A stretch of DNA of 64,000 nucleotides, taken from NCBI RefSeq assembly GCF_016793595.1, contig NZ_JAEULY010000020.1:62001-126000 (forward strand), read 5' to 3'. The stretch is from Phreatobacter sp. GTDB taxonomy: Bacteria; Pseudomonadota; Alphaproteobacteria; Rhizobiales; Phreatobacteraceae. The notes below the pieces were generated by a model. That model was given only the letters and a program-made list of their open reading frames with translations, had not been told where the DNA came from and did not search any database. The position numbers were made by a program, and so were the translations under genes. Positions within the stretch are counted from its first letter, which is position 1. Every line of letters begins with the position of its first letter. Positions 8,488 to 16,661 of the stretch are shown one piece after another.

Positions 8488-10125
8488 TCAGGCCCGCACG
8501 AGGTCCCGATAGTCCACCTGACGATGGAACCAGTAGGTGTAGCCACTGATGTTCCGCGCCATGACCGCATCCTGGTTGGGTTGCCAGAGCATCACCGTCG
8601 GCACCTCCGTGGCGGCGATGGTGATCATGCGCTTGCAGGCGGTGGCATATTTGGCCGGATCGGTTTCGAACCGCGCGGCCTGGACGAGACTGTCCATTTC
8701 CGCGTTCTTGAAGCCGCTGAAATTCCAGCGGTGCTCGCCGCTGAAATAGGTCCGCAGGAAATAATCCGGGGCCGGCAGCCAGGCGGTTCCCGACTCCATG
8801 AACAGCGGCAGGCGTCGCTCGACCTGAAGAGTGACGAACTGGGCATCCGGCATTTTCTGGACGGTCACCTCGATGCCGATCTTGGCCAGAGCCTCCTTCA
8901 CCAGAACCGCCGCCGGCTCCGCCGCCGACGCCGCGCCGGCAGCGAAGGAGAAGGTCGTCTGCAGACCGTTGGGATATCCAGCCTCGGCCAGGAGGGCCTT
9001 GGCCTTCGCCAGGTCGGTATTCAGCGGCAGGCGCTGCGGGAAGGCCTCGGTCGGAACCTCGGTCCAGCGGGCGCCGAACAGCCGCCGTCCACGACCGAAC
9101 AGGGCCGCCTTGAACATGTCCTCGTAAGGCAGGGCCGCGGCGACCGCCTGACGCACCTTGGGATTGTCGAACGGCGCGAGGCGCGTGTTGAAGACGATGC
9201 CGGTGAAACCGTTGGTTTGCGGCACGGCGACCAGCTTGATCCGCCCGCGCTGTTCCAGCGCGTCGATGTCGCTGGCCTGAAGGTCGATCGACAGATCCGC
9301 GTCGCCCCGCTCCAACAGGTTGGCGCGGGTCGCAGCCTCCGGCACGGTCTGTGCGATGACGCGGCGGAAGAACGGCAGCTTGCCTTCGGGACCGTTCTTC
9401 CAGTTCTCATTCCGCCGCAGCACGGTCTGCTGGCCCGGGCGGTGGGTCTCGACGATATAGGCCCCGCCCGCCGCGGTGTTGTCCTTCAGCCATGCCAGAG
9501 CCCAGGGGTCGTCGCTGGTCGCGTGCTTCTTGGCCAGCACGCTGTTGAACATCGGCGACAGCGGGATGGACAGGTTGGCGAGCGCGAGACGGTCGGGACG
9601 GTCGAGCGAAACCTCGACGGTCCGGTCGCCGACGATCTTGAACTGCTCGGGCTTCGTCAGGGATCCGGATGCGACCTGGGCCGCGGCCAGGGACTTCGCC
9701 GATACGGCGCGGTCGAGGGACCATTTGACGTCGGCGGCGGTGACCGGCGTGCCGTCATGCCAGGTCGCGCCCTGCCGCAGATGGAACGTGAAGGTCCGCC
9801 CGTCGGCGGAGCGGTCGACCTTCTCGGCCAGTTCGCCACGGATATTGTCGAAATCGAAGGTCCACTGACCTTCCACCTCCTTGCGGCCGAACGAGCCCAG
9901 GCGGTCGTAGATGCTCATGCCCACCCCGAACGCCTCGCGCGTCGATCCGGGAACGGTCGCGTCGAGCGAATTGATCGTGCCGGCCATGACGTGGCGAAGT
10001 GTCTCGGACCGCGTCTGGGCATCGGCGGACCGGACGGAAGCAGGCAGGAGCGCTGCGCCCGCAGCGGTGGCCAGCGCGGCTTTCAAGCCTTCACGGCGGG
10101 TGATTTTCGGAGAATTGGGTTTCAT
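8488..10125 (-). CDS. Extracellular solute-binding protein, family 5 (DppA/OppA-like)
   Basis: This is the periplasmic receptor of the dpp-type importer and the first gene of the minus-strand operon. The 545-residue protein opens with a leader of twin-arginine character (ITRREGLKAALATAAGAALLPASVRSADA) and continues as a family-5 binding protein: LNSLDATVPGS, the LAEKVDRSADGRTFTFHLRQGATWHDGTPVTAADV block that defines the family, and late YWFHRQVDY. The ATG is preceded by GAGGGA eight bases upstream. Family-5 receptors bind peptides, nickel, glutathione or opines; co-transcription with hyuAB suggests a hydantoin, oxoproline or peptide-like ligand. A 763-base gap upstream must hold the operon promoter. 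Confidence 0.93.
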   Translation of the reverse strand: MKPNSPKITRREGLKAALATAAGAALLPASVRSADAQTRSETLRHVMAGTINSLDATVPGSTREAFGVGMSIYDRLGSFGRKEVEGQWTFDFDNIRGELAEKVDRSADGRTFTFHLRQGATWHDGTPVTAADVKWSLDRAVSAKSLAAAQVASGSLTKPEQFKIVGDRTVEVSLDRPDRLALANLSIPLSPMFNSVLAKKHATSDDPWALAWLKDNTAAGGAYIVETHRPGQQTVLRRNENWKNGPEGKLPFFRRVIAQTVPEAATRANLLERGDADLSIDLQASDIDALEQRGRIKLVAVPQTNGFTGIVFNTRLAPFDNPKVRQAVAAALPYEDMFKAALFGRGRRLFGARWTEVPTEAFPQRLPLNTDLAKAKALLAEAGYPNGLQTTFSFAAGAASAAEPAAVLVKEALAKIGIEVTVQKMPDAQFVTLQVERRLPLFMESGTAWLPAPDYFLRTYFSGEHRWNFSGFKNAEMDSLVQAARFETDPAKYATACKRMITIAATEVPTVMLWQPNQDAVMARNISGYTYWFHRQVDYRDLVRA

Positions 10126-10888
10126 CGATCACGTCCCTCTGGCTGATTGGTTGCTTGGCGCGGTCTAACACGCAGTGTTTTTCTTCTGGCTCATCGGACC
10201 GCACCATGCACTGGCCATGGAAGGTCCAGATTTGAAGCAAAGCCGTGAGCCAGAGGCAAATGCTCAGATGTCAGATCTGGCTTCGCACACGGATCGGCAC
10301 CGAGCGCCCCCGCTGACCGGACTGTCCGCCGGTTTCCTCGCCTGATTCAGCCAAGAACCCCTCCCGTCACGCATCGGTTTCGCGCGACACAACCGACGGG
10401 AACAACGGCTGCAAGAGTGTGGAGGAACGCGGTGCTGACGCGGCGATGGCTTCGGCGCGTCAGCCGGGTCACACGCGGGCCACGAAGCGATCGACGTCAA
10501 CGGCGATCGACGTCAACGGCGACCGCCACATTCACCAAGCACGCCTTTGGAAATCGCAACAGACAGGGGGCGTCATCTGACCTCGTGTCTGACGCAAGCG
10601 GGGCCGCCGATTTGCAGGGAGCCGGGAGCCGGGCCTGGGCTGGCGCGCGGTTCGGTGGAACGGGCTGCGCCTCTGCGAGAGCGCGGGTCCGCAAGGCGAC
10701 CGAAGACTCTATGCAACCTTGCTTCATTCGCGACCATCACCCGCAGGACGCAACGGCGCACAATCACCGCTCGCAACAAAGTGACCTGCCCGCGCCGGCA
10801 ACCGGGTTGTATTCGAACTTCGCTAATTGTGGACTGGTTCCAAACAAGAGGCTGCCTCCAAGGTCCGGTTCAGAGCGGGAGACGGCGC
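10126..10888. other. 763-base intergenic region between divergent dpp-hyu and ior-sox operons
   Basis: I see no convincing gene here. Several short open frames exist on both strands, but they are arginine-rich, lack ribosome binding sites and resemble no family. The region must contain promoters for both flanking operons. It holds a perfect 16-bp tandem duplication (10487-10518) and, near 10167-10179, a small AACAC-GCA-GTGTT inverted repeat followed by T residues. A GGGAG at about seven bases before the GTG at 10889 serves iorA. No sigma-70 promoter could be called with confidence. Confidence 0.6.
10487..10518. repeat. Perfect 16-bp tandem duplication
   Basis: GCGATCGACGTCAACG occurs twice head to tail (10487-10502 and 10503-10518) and is followed by a partial third start GCGACCG. 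The unit contains the palindrome GACGTC. It lies about 370 bases before iorA and 360 before the dpp operon. It could be a regulator-binding repeat or replication slippage. Confidence 0.75.
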
Positions 10889-11347
10889 GTGGCGAAACTC
10901 AACATCAACGGCCAGGTGGTCGAGATCAGCGCAGCGGACGATACGCCGCTGCTCTGGGCGCTGCGCGAGCAGGCAGGGCTGACCGGCACGAAATATGGCT
11001 GCGGCGTTGCCGCCTGCGGGGCCTGCACGGTGCATATCGACGGGCTGGCGACGCGCTCCTGCGCCATGCCGATCAGCGCCATCACCGAAAGCCAGAAGAT
11101 CGTCACGATCGAGGGCCTGTCGCCGAACGGCATGCACCCGATTCAGGTCGCCTGGCGCGATCTCGACGTGCCGCAATGCGGCTATTGCCAGTCCGGAATG
11201 ATCATGGCGGCGGCCGCCCTGCTGGCCGAAAAGCCCAATCCCACCGATGCCGACATCAATGCGGCGATGACCAATATCTGCCGCTGCGGGACCTACAATC
11301 GCGTGCGCGCCGGCATCAGGCAGGCCGCCGGCGTCCGGCAGGGTTGA
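10889..11347 (+). CDS. iorA: [2Fe-2S] subunit of xanthine-oxidase-family molybdenum hydroxylase (IorA type)
   Basis: This is the small electron-transfer subunit of a molybdenum hydroxylase, 152 residues. The plant-ferredoxin-type cluster is bound by the cysteines in [18 protein letters not shown] and RSCAM (residues about 39-64). The second cluster is bound by QCGYCQSGM and [12 protein letters not shown] near the C-terminus. The start is a GTG ([13 protein letters not shown] as initiated) with GGGAG about seven bases upstream. It is followed after 11 bases by the large subunit. Electrons normally pass from the molybdenum centre through these clusters to a cytochrome c or quinone; here SoxX and SoxA cytochromes are encoded next. 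The isoquinoline name is family shorthand and not a substrate claim. Confidence 0.94.
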   Translation: MAKLNINGQVVEISAADDTPLLWALREQAGLTGTKYGCGVAACGACTVHIDGLATRSCAMPISAITESQKIVTIEGLSPNGMHPIQVAWRDLDVPQCGYCQSGMIMAAAALLAEKPNPTDADINAAMTNICRCGTYNRVRAGIRQAAGVRQG

Positions 11348-11358
11348 GGGGAAGCGCC

Positions 11359-13533
11359 ATGACACTCATCGACAACGTCGCCCCCACCCGTCGCTCCGTG
11401 CTGAAGGCCGCAGCCGGCCTTGCCGTCGGCTTCTACCTGCCGGCGAAGGACGCGCTGGCGCAGGCCGCCCCGCCTGCCGCCGCGCCTGAGATCAACGCCT
11501 GGGTGGTCATCCGCCCCGACGATACGGTGGTGCTCCGCATGGCCCGCTCCGAGATGGGACAGGGCACCCGCACCGGCCTCTGCCAGATGATCGCGGAGGA
11601 ACTCCATTGCGACTGGTCGAAGATCGTCACGGAATATGTGACGCCGGGCCAGTCGCTGGCGCGCAACCGCGCCTGGGGCGCCTTCCTCACCGCCGGCAGT
11701 CAGGGCATCCGTCAGAGCCAGGATTACGTGCGGCGCGGCGGCGCGGTGGCGCGCACCATGCTCATTCAGGCCGCAGCCGACGCCTGGGGCGTACCGGCCG
11801 CGCAATGCACGGCCAAGGACAGCCTCATCACCCATGCCGCCTCCGGTCGCTCGGTGCGCTACGGACAGGTCGCCGCCGCGGCGGCCCGCCTCACTCCGCC
11901 GCAGGATGTCGTGCTCAAGGAGCCGAAGGACTGGACGGTCATCGGCCAGTCGGTGAAGCGGCTGGACACAGCCGCCAAGACGACGGGTTCGCTGATCTAT
12001 GGCTCCGACCTGAAGATGCCGGGAATGCTGATCGCCGTTCCCAGGGAATGTCCGGTCTTCGGCGGCCGCGTCGCTTCCTTCGACGCCACCAAGGTCACCT
12101 CGATGCCGGGCGTGAAACATGTCCTGAAGGTGGGGGACACGGCAGTCGCCGTGGTCGCCGAGACGTTCTGGCAGGCGAAGACCGCGCTCGATGCGCTGCC
12201 GATTGAATGGAACTACGGGGCGAACCGCGCCGTGTCGTCGCAGACCATCGACGCCATGCTGACCGAAGGCCTGAGCGCGTCGGAGGCCTTCGTCGGCAAT
12301 TCCAACGGCGACGCGCGCGCCGCCATCGCAGCCGCGCCACGCAAGGTGGAGGCGGTCTATTCCTACCCCTTCCAGAACCATGCGCCGATGGAGCCGATGA
12401 ACGCCACGGTGGTCTGGACCGCGACGCGCTGCGACGTCTGGTGCCCGACGCAAAACGGCGAGGCGGCGCTGGTCGCAACCGCCGCCGCTGCCGGCCTGCC
12501 GCAGACATCCTGCGACGTGCACCGTGTCGATCTTGGCGGCGGCTTCGGCCGGCGGACGACCCACGACTGGCTGACGCAGGCGGTGCTGATCGCGAAGCAG
12601 GTTCCGGGGGTGCCGATCAAGACCCAGTGGACCCGCGAGGAGGACATGGTGCAGGGGCGCTATCACCCCGTCACCAAGTGCAAGCTGACCGGCGGGCTGG
12701 ACGCGCAAGGCAACCTCACCGGCCTGCACATGCGCATCTCCGGACAGTCGATCCTCTCCTACGTGTTCCCAACCGCGCTGCAGAACGGCCGCGACCCCGT
12801 GCAGTTCCAGGGGCTCAATGCCGGCGGCAACGACAGTCAGATCGGCTATTCGTTCCCGAACCTGCTGATCGACCATGCGATGCGGAACACGCATGTACCG
12901 CCGCACTTCTGGCGGGGCGTCAACCACAACCAGAATGCCATCTATCTCGAATGCTTCCTCGACGAGCTGGCGCATGCGGCCGGGCAGGATCCGCTCGCCT
13001 TCCGCCGCAAGCTGATGGGCAATCATCCCAAACACCTGGCGGTGCTGAACGCGGTGGCCGAGCGCATCGGCTGGAACACACCCCCGCCCGCGGGCGTCCA
13101 TCGCGGCATCGCCCAGCAGATGGGCTTCGGCAGCTATGTGGCAGCGGCGGCCGAGGTCTCGGTCGATGCCACAGGCAAGCTCAAGATGCACCGCATCGTC
13201 GCGGCGACGGATTGCGGCTACGCGGTCAATCCGCGCCAGATCGAGATGCAGGTGGAGGGTTCCTTCGTCTATGGCCTCTCGGCGCTGCTCTACGGCGAGT
13301 GCACCGTGAAGGACGGCCAGATCGTCGAGACCAATTTCGACACCTACAACGTGCTGCGCATGGACGAGATGCCGAAGGTCGAGACCATCGTCATGCCATC
13401 CGGCGGGTTCTGGGGCGGCGTTGGAGAACCAACCATCATGGTGGCCGCGCCGGCGGTGCTGAACGCCATTTTCGCGGCGACCGGCAAGCGCATCCGCACC
13501 GTGCCGCTCAAGGACCAGAACCTGCGCGCGTGA
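11359..13533 (+). CDS. iorB: Molybdopterin-binding subunit of xanthine-oxidase-family hydroxylase (IorB type)
   Basis: The catalytic molybdenum-cofactor subunit, 724 residues. It has a twin-arginine leader TRRSVLKAAAGLAVGFYLPA, so the holoenzyme is probably exported folded to the periplasm with IorA. Family marks are INAWVVIRPDDTVVLRMARSEMGQG, the cofactor loop LGGGFGRR, HFWRGVNHNQNAIYLE and the catalytic glutamate in GGFWGGVGEPTIM near the C-terminus. Homologues oxidise N-heterocycles, aldehydes or nicotinate. The stop overlaps the soxX ATG by one base (TGATG), so the enzyme is translationally coupled to a sulfur-oxidation cytochrome. A link to sulfur-compound oxidation is inference from this context alone. 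Confidence 0.94.
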   Translation: MTLIDNVAPTRRSVLKAAAGLAVGFYLPAKDALAQAAPPAAAPEINAWVVIRPDDTVVLRMARSEMGQGTRTGLCQMIAEELHCDWSKIVTEYVTPGQSLARNRAWGAFLTAGSQGIRQSQDYVRRGGAVARTMLIQAAADAWGVPAAQCTAKDSLITHAASGRSVRYGQVAAAAARLTPPQDVVLKEPKDWTVIGQSVKRLDTAAKTTGSLIYGSDLKMPGMLIAVPRECPVFGGRVASFDATKVTSMPGVKHVLKVGDTAVAVVAETFWQAKTALDALPIEWNYGANRAVSSQTIDAMLTEGLSASEAFVGNSNGDARAAIAAAPRKVEAVYSYPFQNHAPMEPMNATVVWTATRCDVWCPTQNGEAALVATAAAAGLPQTSCDVHRVDLGGGFGRRTTHDWLTQAVLIAKQVPGVPIKTQWTREEDMVQGRYHPVTKCKLTGGLDAQGNLTGLHMRISGQSILSYVFPTALQNGRDPVQFQGLNAGGNDSQIGYSFPNLLIDHAMRNTHVPPHFWRGVNHNQNAIYLECFLDELAHAAGQDPLAFRRKLMGNHPKHLAVLNAVAERIGWNTPPPAGVHRGIAQQMGFGSYVAAAAEVSVDATGKLKMHRIVAATDCGYAVNPRQIEMQVEGSFVYGLSALLYGECTVKDGQIVETNFDTYNVLRMDEMPKVETIVMPSGGFWGGVGEPTIMVAAPAVLNAIFAATGKRIRTVPLKDQNLRA

Positions 13534-13970
13534 TGCGGGTGGGCGCGACGCTTCTTGCCTTCTGCCTTGCGGCCCCCGCCGTGGGACAGGAGGTTGCGCG
13601 CTACGCGGTGACTGGCGATGCCGTCGAGGCGCCGCTCGCAGGCCTCTCGGGCGATGCCGCGCGCGGCGCCCGCATCGTTCGCAACAGGGAGACCGCGAAC
13701 TGTCTAATCTGCCACACCGTGCCGGATCCCTCGGAAACCTTCATGGGCGAGATCGGACCGCCGCTCGCCGGCGTGGCATCGAGGCTGTCGGCCGGTCAGA
13801 TCAGGTTGCGGCTCATCGATCCGACCGAGGTGAACCCGACCGCGACCATGCCCGCCTATCACCGGATTGCAGGTCTCGTTCATGTCGAGGCACGCTATCG
13901 GGGCCGCCCGGTCCTCTCGGCACAGGAGATCGAGGATGTCGTCGCCTATCTGTCGAGCCTGAAGGAGTGA
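13533..13970 (+). CDS. soxX: Sulfur-oxidation c-type cytochrome SoxX
   Basis: This is the small monoheme cytochrome of the SoxAX complex, which oxidatively conjugates thiosulfate to the SoxY carrier. The 145-residue protein has a Sec signal (MRVGATLLAFCLAAPAVGQE), one heme site C57-L-I-C60-H61 and a probable axial methionine M106 in ATMPAYHR, followed by SAQEIEDVVAYLSSLKE as in SoxX. The ATG overlaps the iorB stop by one base. The following soxY begins four bases downstream. Spacing and order (X-Y-Z-A) match canonical sox operons, except that no soxB, soxCD, soxV or soxW is found in the window. Confidence 0.93.
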   Translation: MRVGATLLAFCLAAPAVGQEVARYAVTGDAVEAPLAGLSGDAARGARIVRNRETANCLICHTVPDPSETFMGEIGPPLAGVASRLSAGQIRLRLIDPTEVNPTATMPAYHRIAGLVHVEARYRGRPVLSAQEIEDVVAYLSSLKE

Positions 13971-13974
13971 GACC

Positions 13975-14454
13975 ATGACGGCACACCGGGATCACCCGGC
14001 GATCGTTCTGTCCCGGCGAACGGCGATCGCGGCCACGGCAACGGCGGCGCTGCTGCCCCGTCTGGCAGGCGCGCAGCCCGCCTCCGGCGAGACCTTCGCG
14101 GCAGCCGAACAGGCGATCCTTGCGGGCCGCGTGCCGGTGTCAGCCGGCATCTTGCTCGACACGCCCCCTCTCTCCGAGAATGGCAATTCCGTCGATCTGA
14201 CGATCAGGATCGACAGCCCGATGACCGTGGATGACCACGTGTCCTCGATCTATGTGCTGTCGGAAAAGAACCCGTTCCCGCGTGTCGCCGCGTTCCATAT
14301 CGGCCCGCGAGCCGGACGGGCGGAGGTGGCGACGCGCATCCGGCTGGCGGAGACCCAGTCGATCGTCGTCCTCGCCGAGACGAGCAAAGGCGTCGTCCAC
14401 CGGGGCACGCGGGAGGTCATCGTCATTCTCGGCGCCTGTGTGGACGGAGGCTGA
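13975..14454 (+). CDS. soxY: Sulfur carrier protein SoxY with atypical C-terminus
   Basis: SoxY carries sulfur intermediates on a C-terminal cysteine while complexed with SoxZ in the periplasm. The 159-residue protein has a twin-arginine leader (VLSRRTAIAATATAALLP), as is usual for SoxY, and the typical SVDLTIRIDSPMTVDDHV, LSEKNPFPRVAAFHIGP and LAETQSIVVLAETSKG blocks. The end is odd. Canonical SoxY terminates in GGCGG with Cys third from last, whereas here the tail reads ILGACVDGG with Cys155 fifth from last. The cysteine and the terminal glycines are kept, so carrier function is plausible, but the swinging arm is altered. SoxY itself is expected to be exported by Tat with SoxZ piggybacking. 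Confidence 0.93.
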   Translation: MTAHRDHPAIVLSRRTAIAATATAALLPRLAGAQPASGETFAAAEQAILAGRVPVSAGILLDTPPLSENGNSVDLTIRIDSPMTVDDHVSSIYVLSEKNPFPRVAAFHIGPRAGRAEVATRIRLAETQSIVVLAETSKGVVHRGTREVIVILGACVDGG

Positions 14455-14458
14455 AGCC

Positions 14459-14788
14459 ATGGCCAGCGCCACCATTCCCGCGAGGATCACCATGCCGGCC
14501 GAAGCGCGCCGCGGCGAGATCATCGAGATCCGCGTGCTCGTTCGCCACGCCATGGAGCGGGGCCTCGACGCGCCGGGCCTGAGGCCCGTGCCGCGCAGGA
14601 TCATCCACACGTTCCGCGCCTCCTACGGGAACGAGGAAGTGATGCGGATGGAACTGTCGCCCGGCATCGCCGCCAACCCCTACATCGCCTTCACCACCGT
14701 GGCGACCGAGACCGGCGAGTTCGTCTTCGAGTGGCTGGAAGACGGCGACGTGACCTACGAGCGCCGCCAGACGCTGACGGTCGCATGA
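14459..14788 (+). CDS. soxZ: Sulfur-compound-chelating protein SoxZ
   Basis: Partner of SoxY, 109 residues with no signal peptide of its own, as usual. The immunoglobulin-like fold signature is visible as ARITMPAEARRGEIIEIRVLVRHAMERG, PRRIIHTFRASYGNEEV and NPYIAFTTVATETGEFVFEW. It follows soxY after four bases and overlaps soxA by ATGA, so Y, Z and A are translated together. Family knowledge gives a heterodimer in which SoxZ presents the SoxY cysteine arm to SoxAX and other Sox enzymes. Confidence 0.94.
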   Translation: MASATIPARITMPAEARRGEIIEIRVLVRHAMERGLDAPGLRPVPRRIIHTFRASYGNEEVMRMELSPGIAANPYIAFTTVATETGEFVFEWLEDGDVTYERRQTLTVA

Positions 14789-15534
14789 GGCTCGCGGCTG
14801 TCGTCGCGGGATGCCTGCTGGCGGCGGCAGCGAGCGCGGGCGAGGTGCGGGCACCCGCGACCTTCCTCTCGCCTGATCTTCGCGCGCTGCAGGAAGACGC
14901 CTCCCGCCATCCCGGCTGGTTGTGGGTCGACGAGGGCGAAGCGCTCTGGAGGGCCACGCCGGCCACGGCGAGACCCTCGTGCCAGGGGTGCCACGGGGAC
15001 ATCGCGTCGATGCGCGGGGTCGCCGCCCGCTATCCCGTCGTGGCCCGCGACGGCACACTGCTCAATCTCGAAGGGCGGATCGAACGCTGCCGGACGCAGA
15101 ACCAGAACGCACCGGCCTTCGGCTACGAGAGCGACGCACTGCTGTCCCTCACCGCCGCCGTCGCGCTGCGCTCGCGTGGCATGCCGGTTTCCGTCGCAAC
15201 CGATGGGCCGGCCGCGCGCTTTCTCGCGGAGGGCCGGCGCTTCTACGAGACGCGACAGGGGCAGCTCAACCTCGCCTGCGGCCAGTGCCATGACGAGAAT
15301 GTCGGCCGGCGTCTGCGCGGCGACGTCGTTTCGAGCGGACTTGGCACCGGCTTTCCCGCCTATCGGCTGGAATGGAACACGATGGGTTCGCTGCACCGTC
15401 GCCTGCGCGCTTGTTCGCTCGGCGTCCGGGCGACCCAGTTTCCCTACGGCTCCTCGGAATATCTCGCACTGGAGCTCTATCTCGCGGCGCGCGCCGGAGG
15501 CTTACCGGTCGAAGCGCCCGGCATTCGTCGCTGA
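14785..15534 (+). CDS. soxA: Diheme sulfur-oxidation cytochrome SoxA
   Basis: The catalytic diheme subunit of SoxAX, 249 residues with a Sec signal (MRLAAVVAGCLLAAAASAG). Heme sites are C66-Q-G-C69-H70 and C165-G-Q-C168-H169. C102 in RIERCRTQN is positioned to be the axial ligand of the first heme, and C210 in HRRLRACSLG is the cysteine that is a persulfide ligand in characterised SoxA. It is therefore the ancestral diheme form, not the single-heme form of some relatives. The start overlaps soxZ by ATGA and the gene ends the operon. All catalytic cysteines are intact, arguing for a working SoxAX-YZ module despite the missing SoxB. Confidence 0.94.
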   Translation: MRLAAVVAGCLLAAAASAGEVRAPATFLSPDLRALQEDASRHPGWLWVDEGEALWRATPATARPSCQGCHGDIASMRGVAARYPVVARDGTLLNLEGRIERCRTQNQNAPAFGYESDALLSLTAAVALRSRGMPVSVATDGPAARFLAEGRRFYETRQGQLNLACGQCHDENVGRRLRGDVVSSGLGTGFPAYRLEWNTMGSLHRRLRACSLGVRATQFPYGSSEYLALELYLAARAGGLPVEAPGIRR

Positions 15535-15647
15535 CCGACCGGCCATGAGCCGTCGCGCCGCGCCGGAATGAACTCACCGGCGCGCTCGCGAAGTCCGAAA
15601 CGGGCGACGGTCTTGATCGGTGGTGCAGGGCGTTCTACGGACACGTC

Positions 15648-16406
15648 ATGACGGTTTCGAGCGAAGACGAACTGGCGGCCCTGAAAGGGATTGGGCGCAT
15701 TGTTGCCGATACGCTGGCCGCGATGGGCCGCGCCATCGAGCCCGGCATGACCACGCTCGAGCTCGATCAGTTCGGACGGAAGCTGCTGGAAAGTGCCGGC
15801 GCGCGTCCGGCGCCGGAACTCGCCTACGACTTTCCCGGCGCGACCTGCATCAGCGTCAATGAAGAAATCGCGCACGGCATTCCCGGTGTCCGCCAGATCA
15901 AGCCGGGCGACCTGGTCAATATCGACGTCTCCGCCGAGAAGGGCGGCTACTTCGCCGATACAGGCGCTTCGTTCGCCGTGCCGCCCGTGGCCCGCAACGT
16001 CGAGCGCCTTTGCAGGGACGGCCGCAGGGCCATGTGGGCCGGTCTGGGGCAGGTCGGGGCTGGCCGGCCTCTGGCAGGCATCGGGCAGGCCGTCGGCAGC
16101 TTCGCGCGCAAGCACGGCTATACGCTGGTGCGCAATCTCGCCAGCCACGGCGTCGGCCGCTCCCTGCACGAAGAGCCAACGGAGATCGCGACCTGGCCCG
16201 ACCCTTCCGAGCGCCGCATCATGGCCGACGGGATGGTGTTCACGGTCGAGCCCTTCCTCTCCCTCGGCGCCGAGCTTGCCGAAGACGGCGAGGACCCCTG
16301 GACGCTCTACAGCCAGCCTCGGGCCCTCACGGTCCAGTATGAGCATACGGTCGTGGCGACGCGGAACGGACCGCTGATCGTGACCATGCCCGGTCAGCAG
16401 GGATAA
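15648..16406 (+). CDS. map: Type I methionine aminopeptidase
   Basis: A cytoplasmic dimetal peptidase of 252 residues that removes initiator methionine. It carries the M24 metal ligands in order: D in VNIDVSAEKGGYFADTGASF (two aspartates), H in ASHGVGRSLHEEP, E in VFTVEPFL and E in QYEHTVV. The block CISVNEEIAHGIPG is the substrate-side signature of type I enzymes. It lies 113 bases after soxA with no obvious functional link, and is divergent enough (DSEERR insert, no N-terminal zinc finger) to be a second, non-housekeeping copy. Its stop codon is directly followed, in the same frame, by a remnant of an unrelated gene. Confidence 0.92.
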   Translation: MTVSSEDELAALKGIGRIVADTLAAMGRAIEPGMTTLELDQFGRKLLESAGARPAPELAYDFPGATCISVNEEIAHGIPGVRQIKPGDLVNIDVSAEKGGYFADTGASFAVPPVARNVERLCRDGRRAMWAGLGQVGAGRPLAGIGQAVGSFARKHGYTLVRNLASHGVGRSLHEEPTEIATWPDPSERRIMADGMVFTVEPFLSLGAELAEDGEDPWTLYSQPRALTVQYEHTVVATRNGPLIVTMPGQQG

Positions 16407-16616
16407 GCTGCAGCCGCCGAAGTCCAGTTCCAGCAGTTCGCCAATTCCGGCTTCACCGTCTTCGGCGCCCGCGCATCCATCCACACGGCGCTGATGACGC
16501 TCGGCGTCGAGACGCGGCTTCGCGACGGCATGAGAGCATCGCTCGCGCTCGACGGCGAAGCCGGCGACCGGTACCGCGCGATGCGCGCGAGCGTCGGTCT
16601 CGGCAAGGTCTGGTGA
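16407..16616 (+). pseudogene. C-terminal remnant of an autotransporter beta-barrel
   Basis: Directly after the map stop and in the same frame, 69 codons stay open and end in a stop after LGKVW. The translation (FANSGFTVFGARASIHTAL, then TRLRDGMRASLALDGEAG and RASVGLGKVW) resembles the last strands of autotransporter barrels: an F-x-V-x-GA segment, alternating hydrophobic strands and a terminal aromatic residue. There is no start codon with a ribosome binding site and no upstream passenger, so it looks like a decayed fragment left by recombination. The assignment rests on pattern only. Confidence 0.5.
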
Positions 16617-16661
16617 GCGCAGGGCATCCGCGGGCCTTGCCCATGAGTCGACCGAGAGGAC

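Noticed and set aside
10264..10727. Short open frames on both strands in the ior-dpp gap
   Set aside because: No ribosome binding site, biased composition and mutually overlapping; no family resemblance.
10889..15534. Calling the sox genes a complete thiosulfate-oxidation operon
   Set aside because: soxB, soxCD, soxV and soxW are missing from both flanks, so only the SoxAX and SoxYZ modules can be claimed.
15535..15647. Treating map as part of the sox operon
   Set aside because: The 113-base gap, unlike the overlapping sox junctions, and the lack of a functional link make this unsupported.
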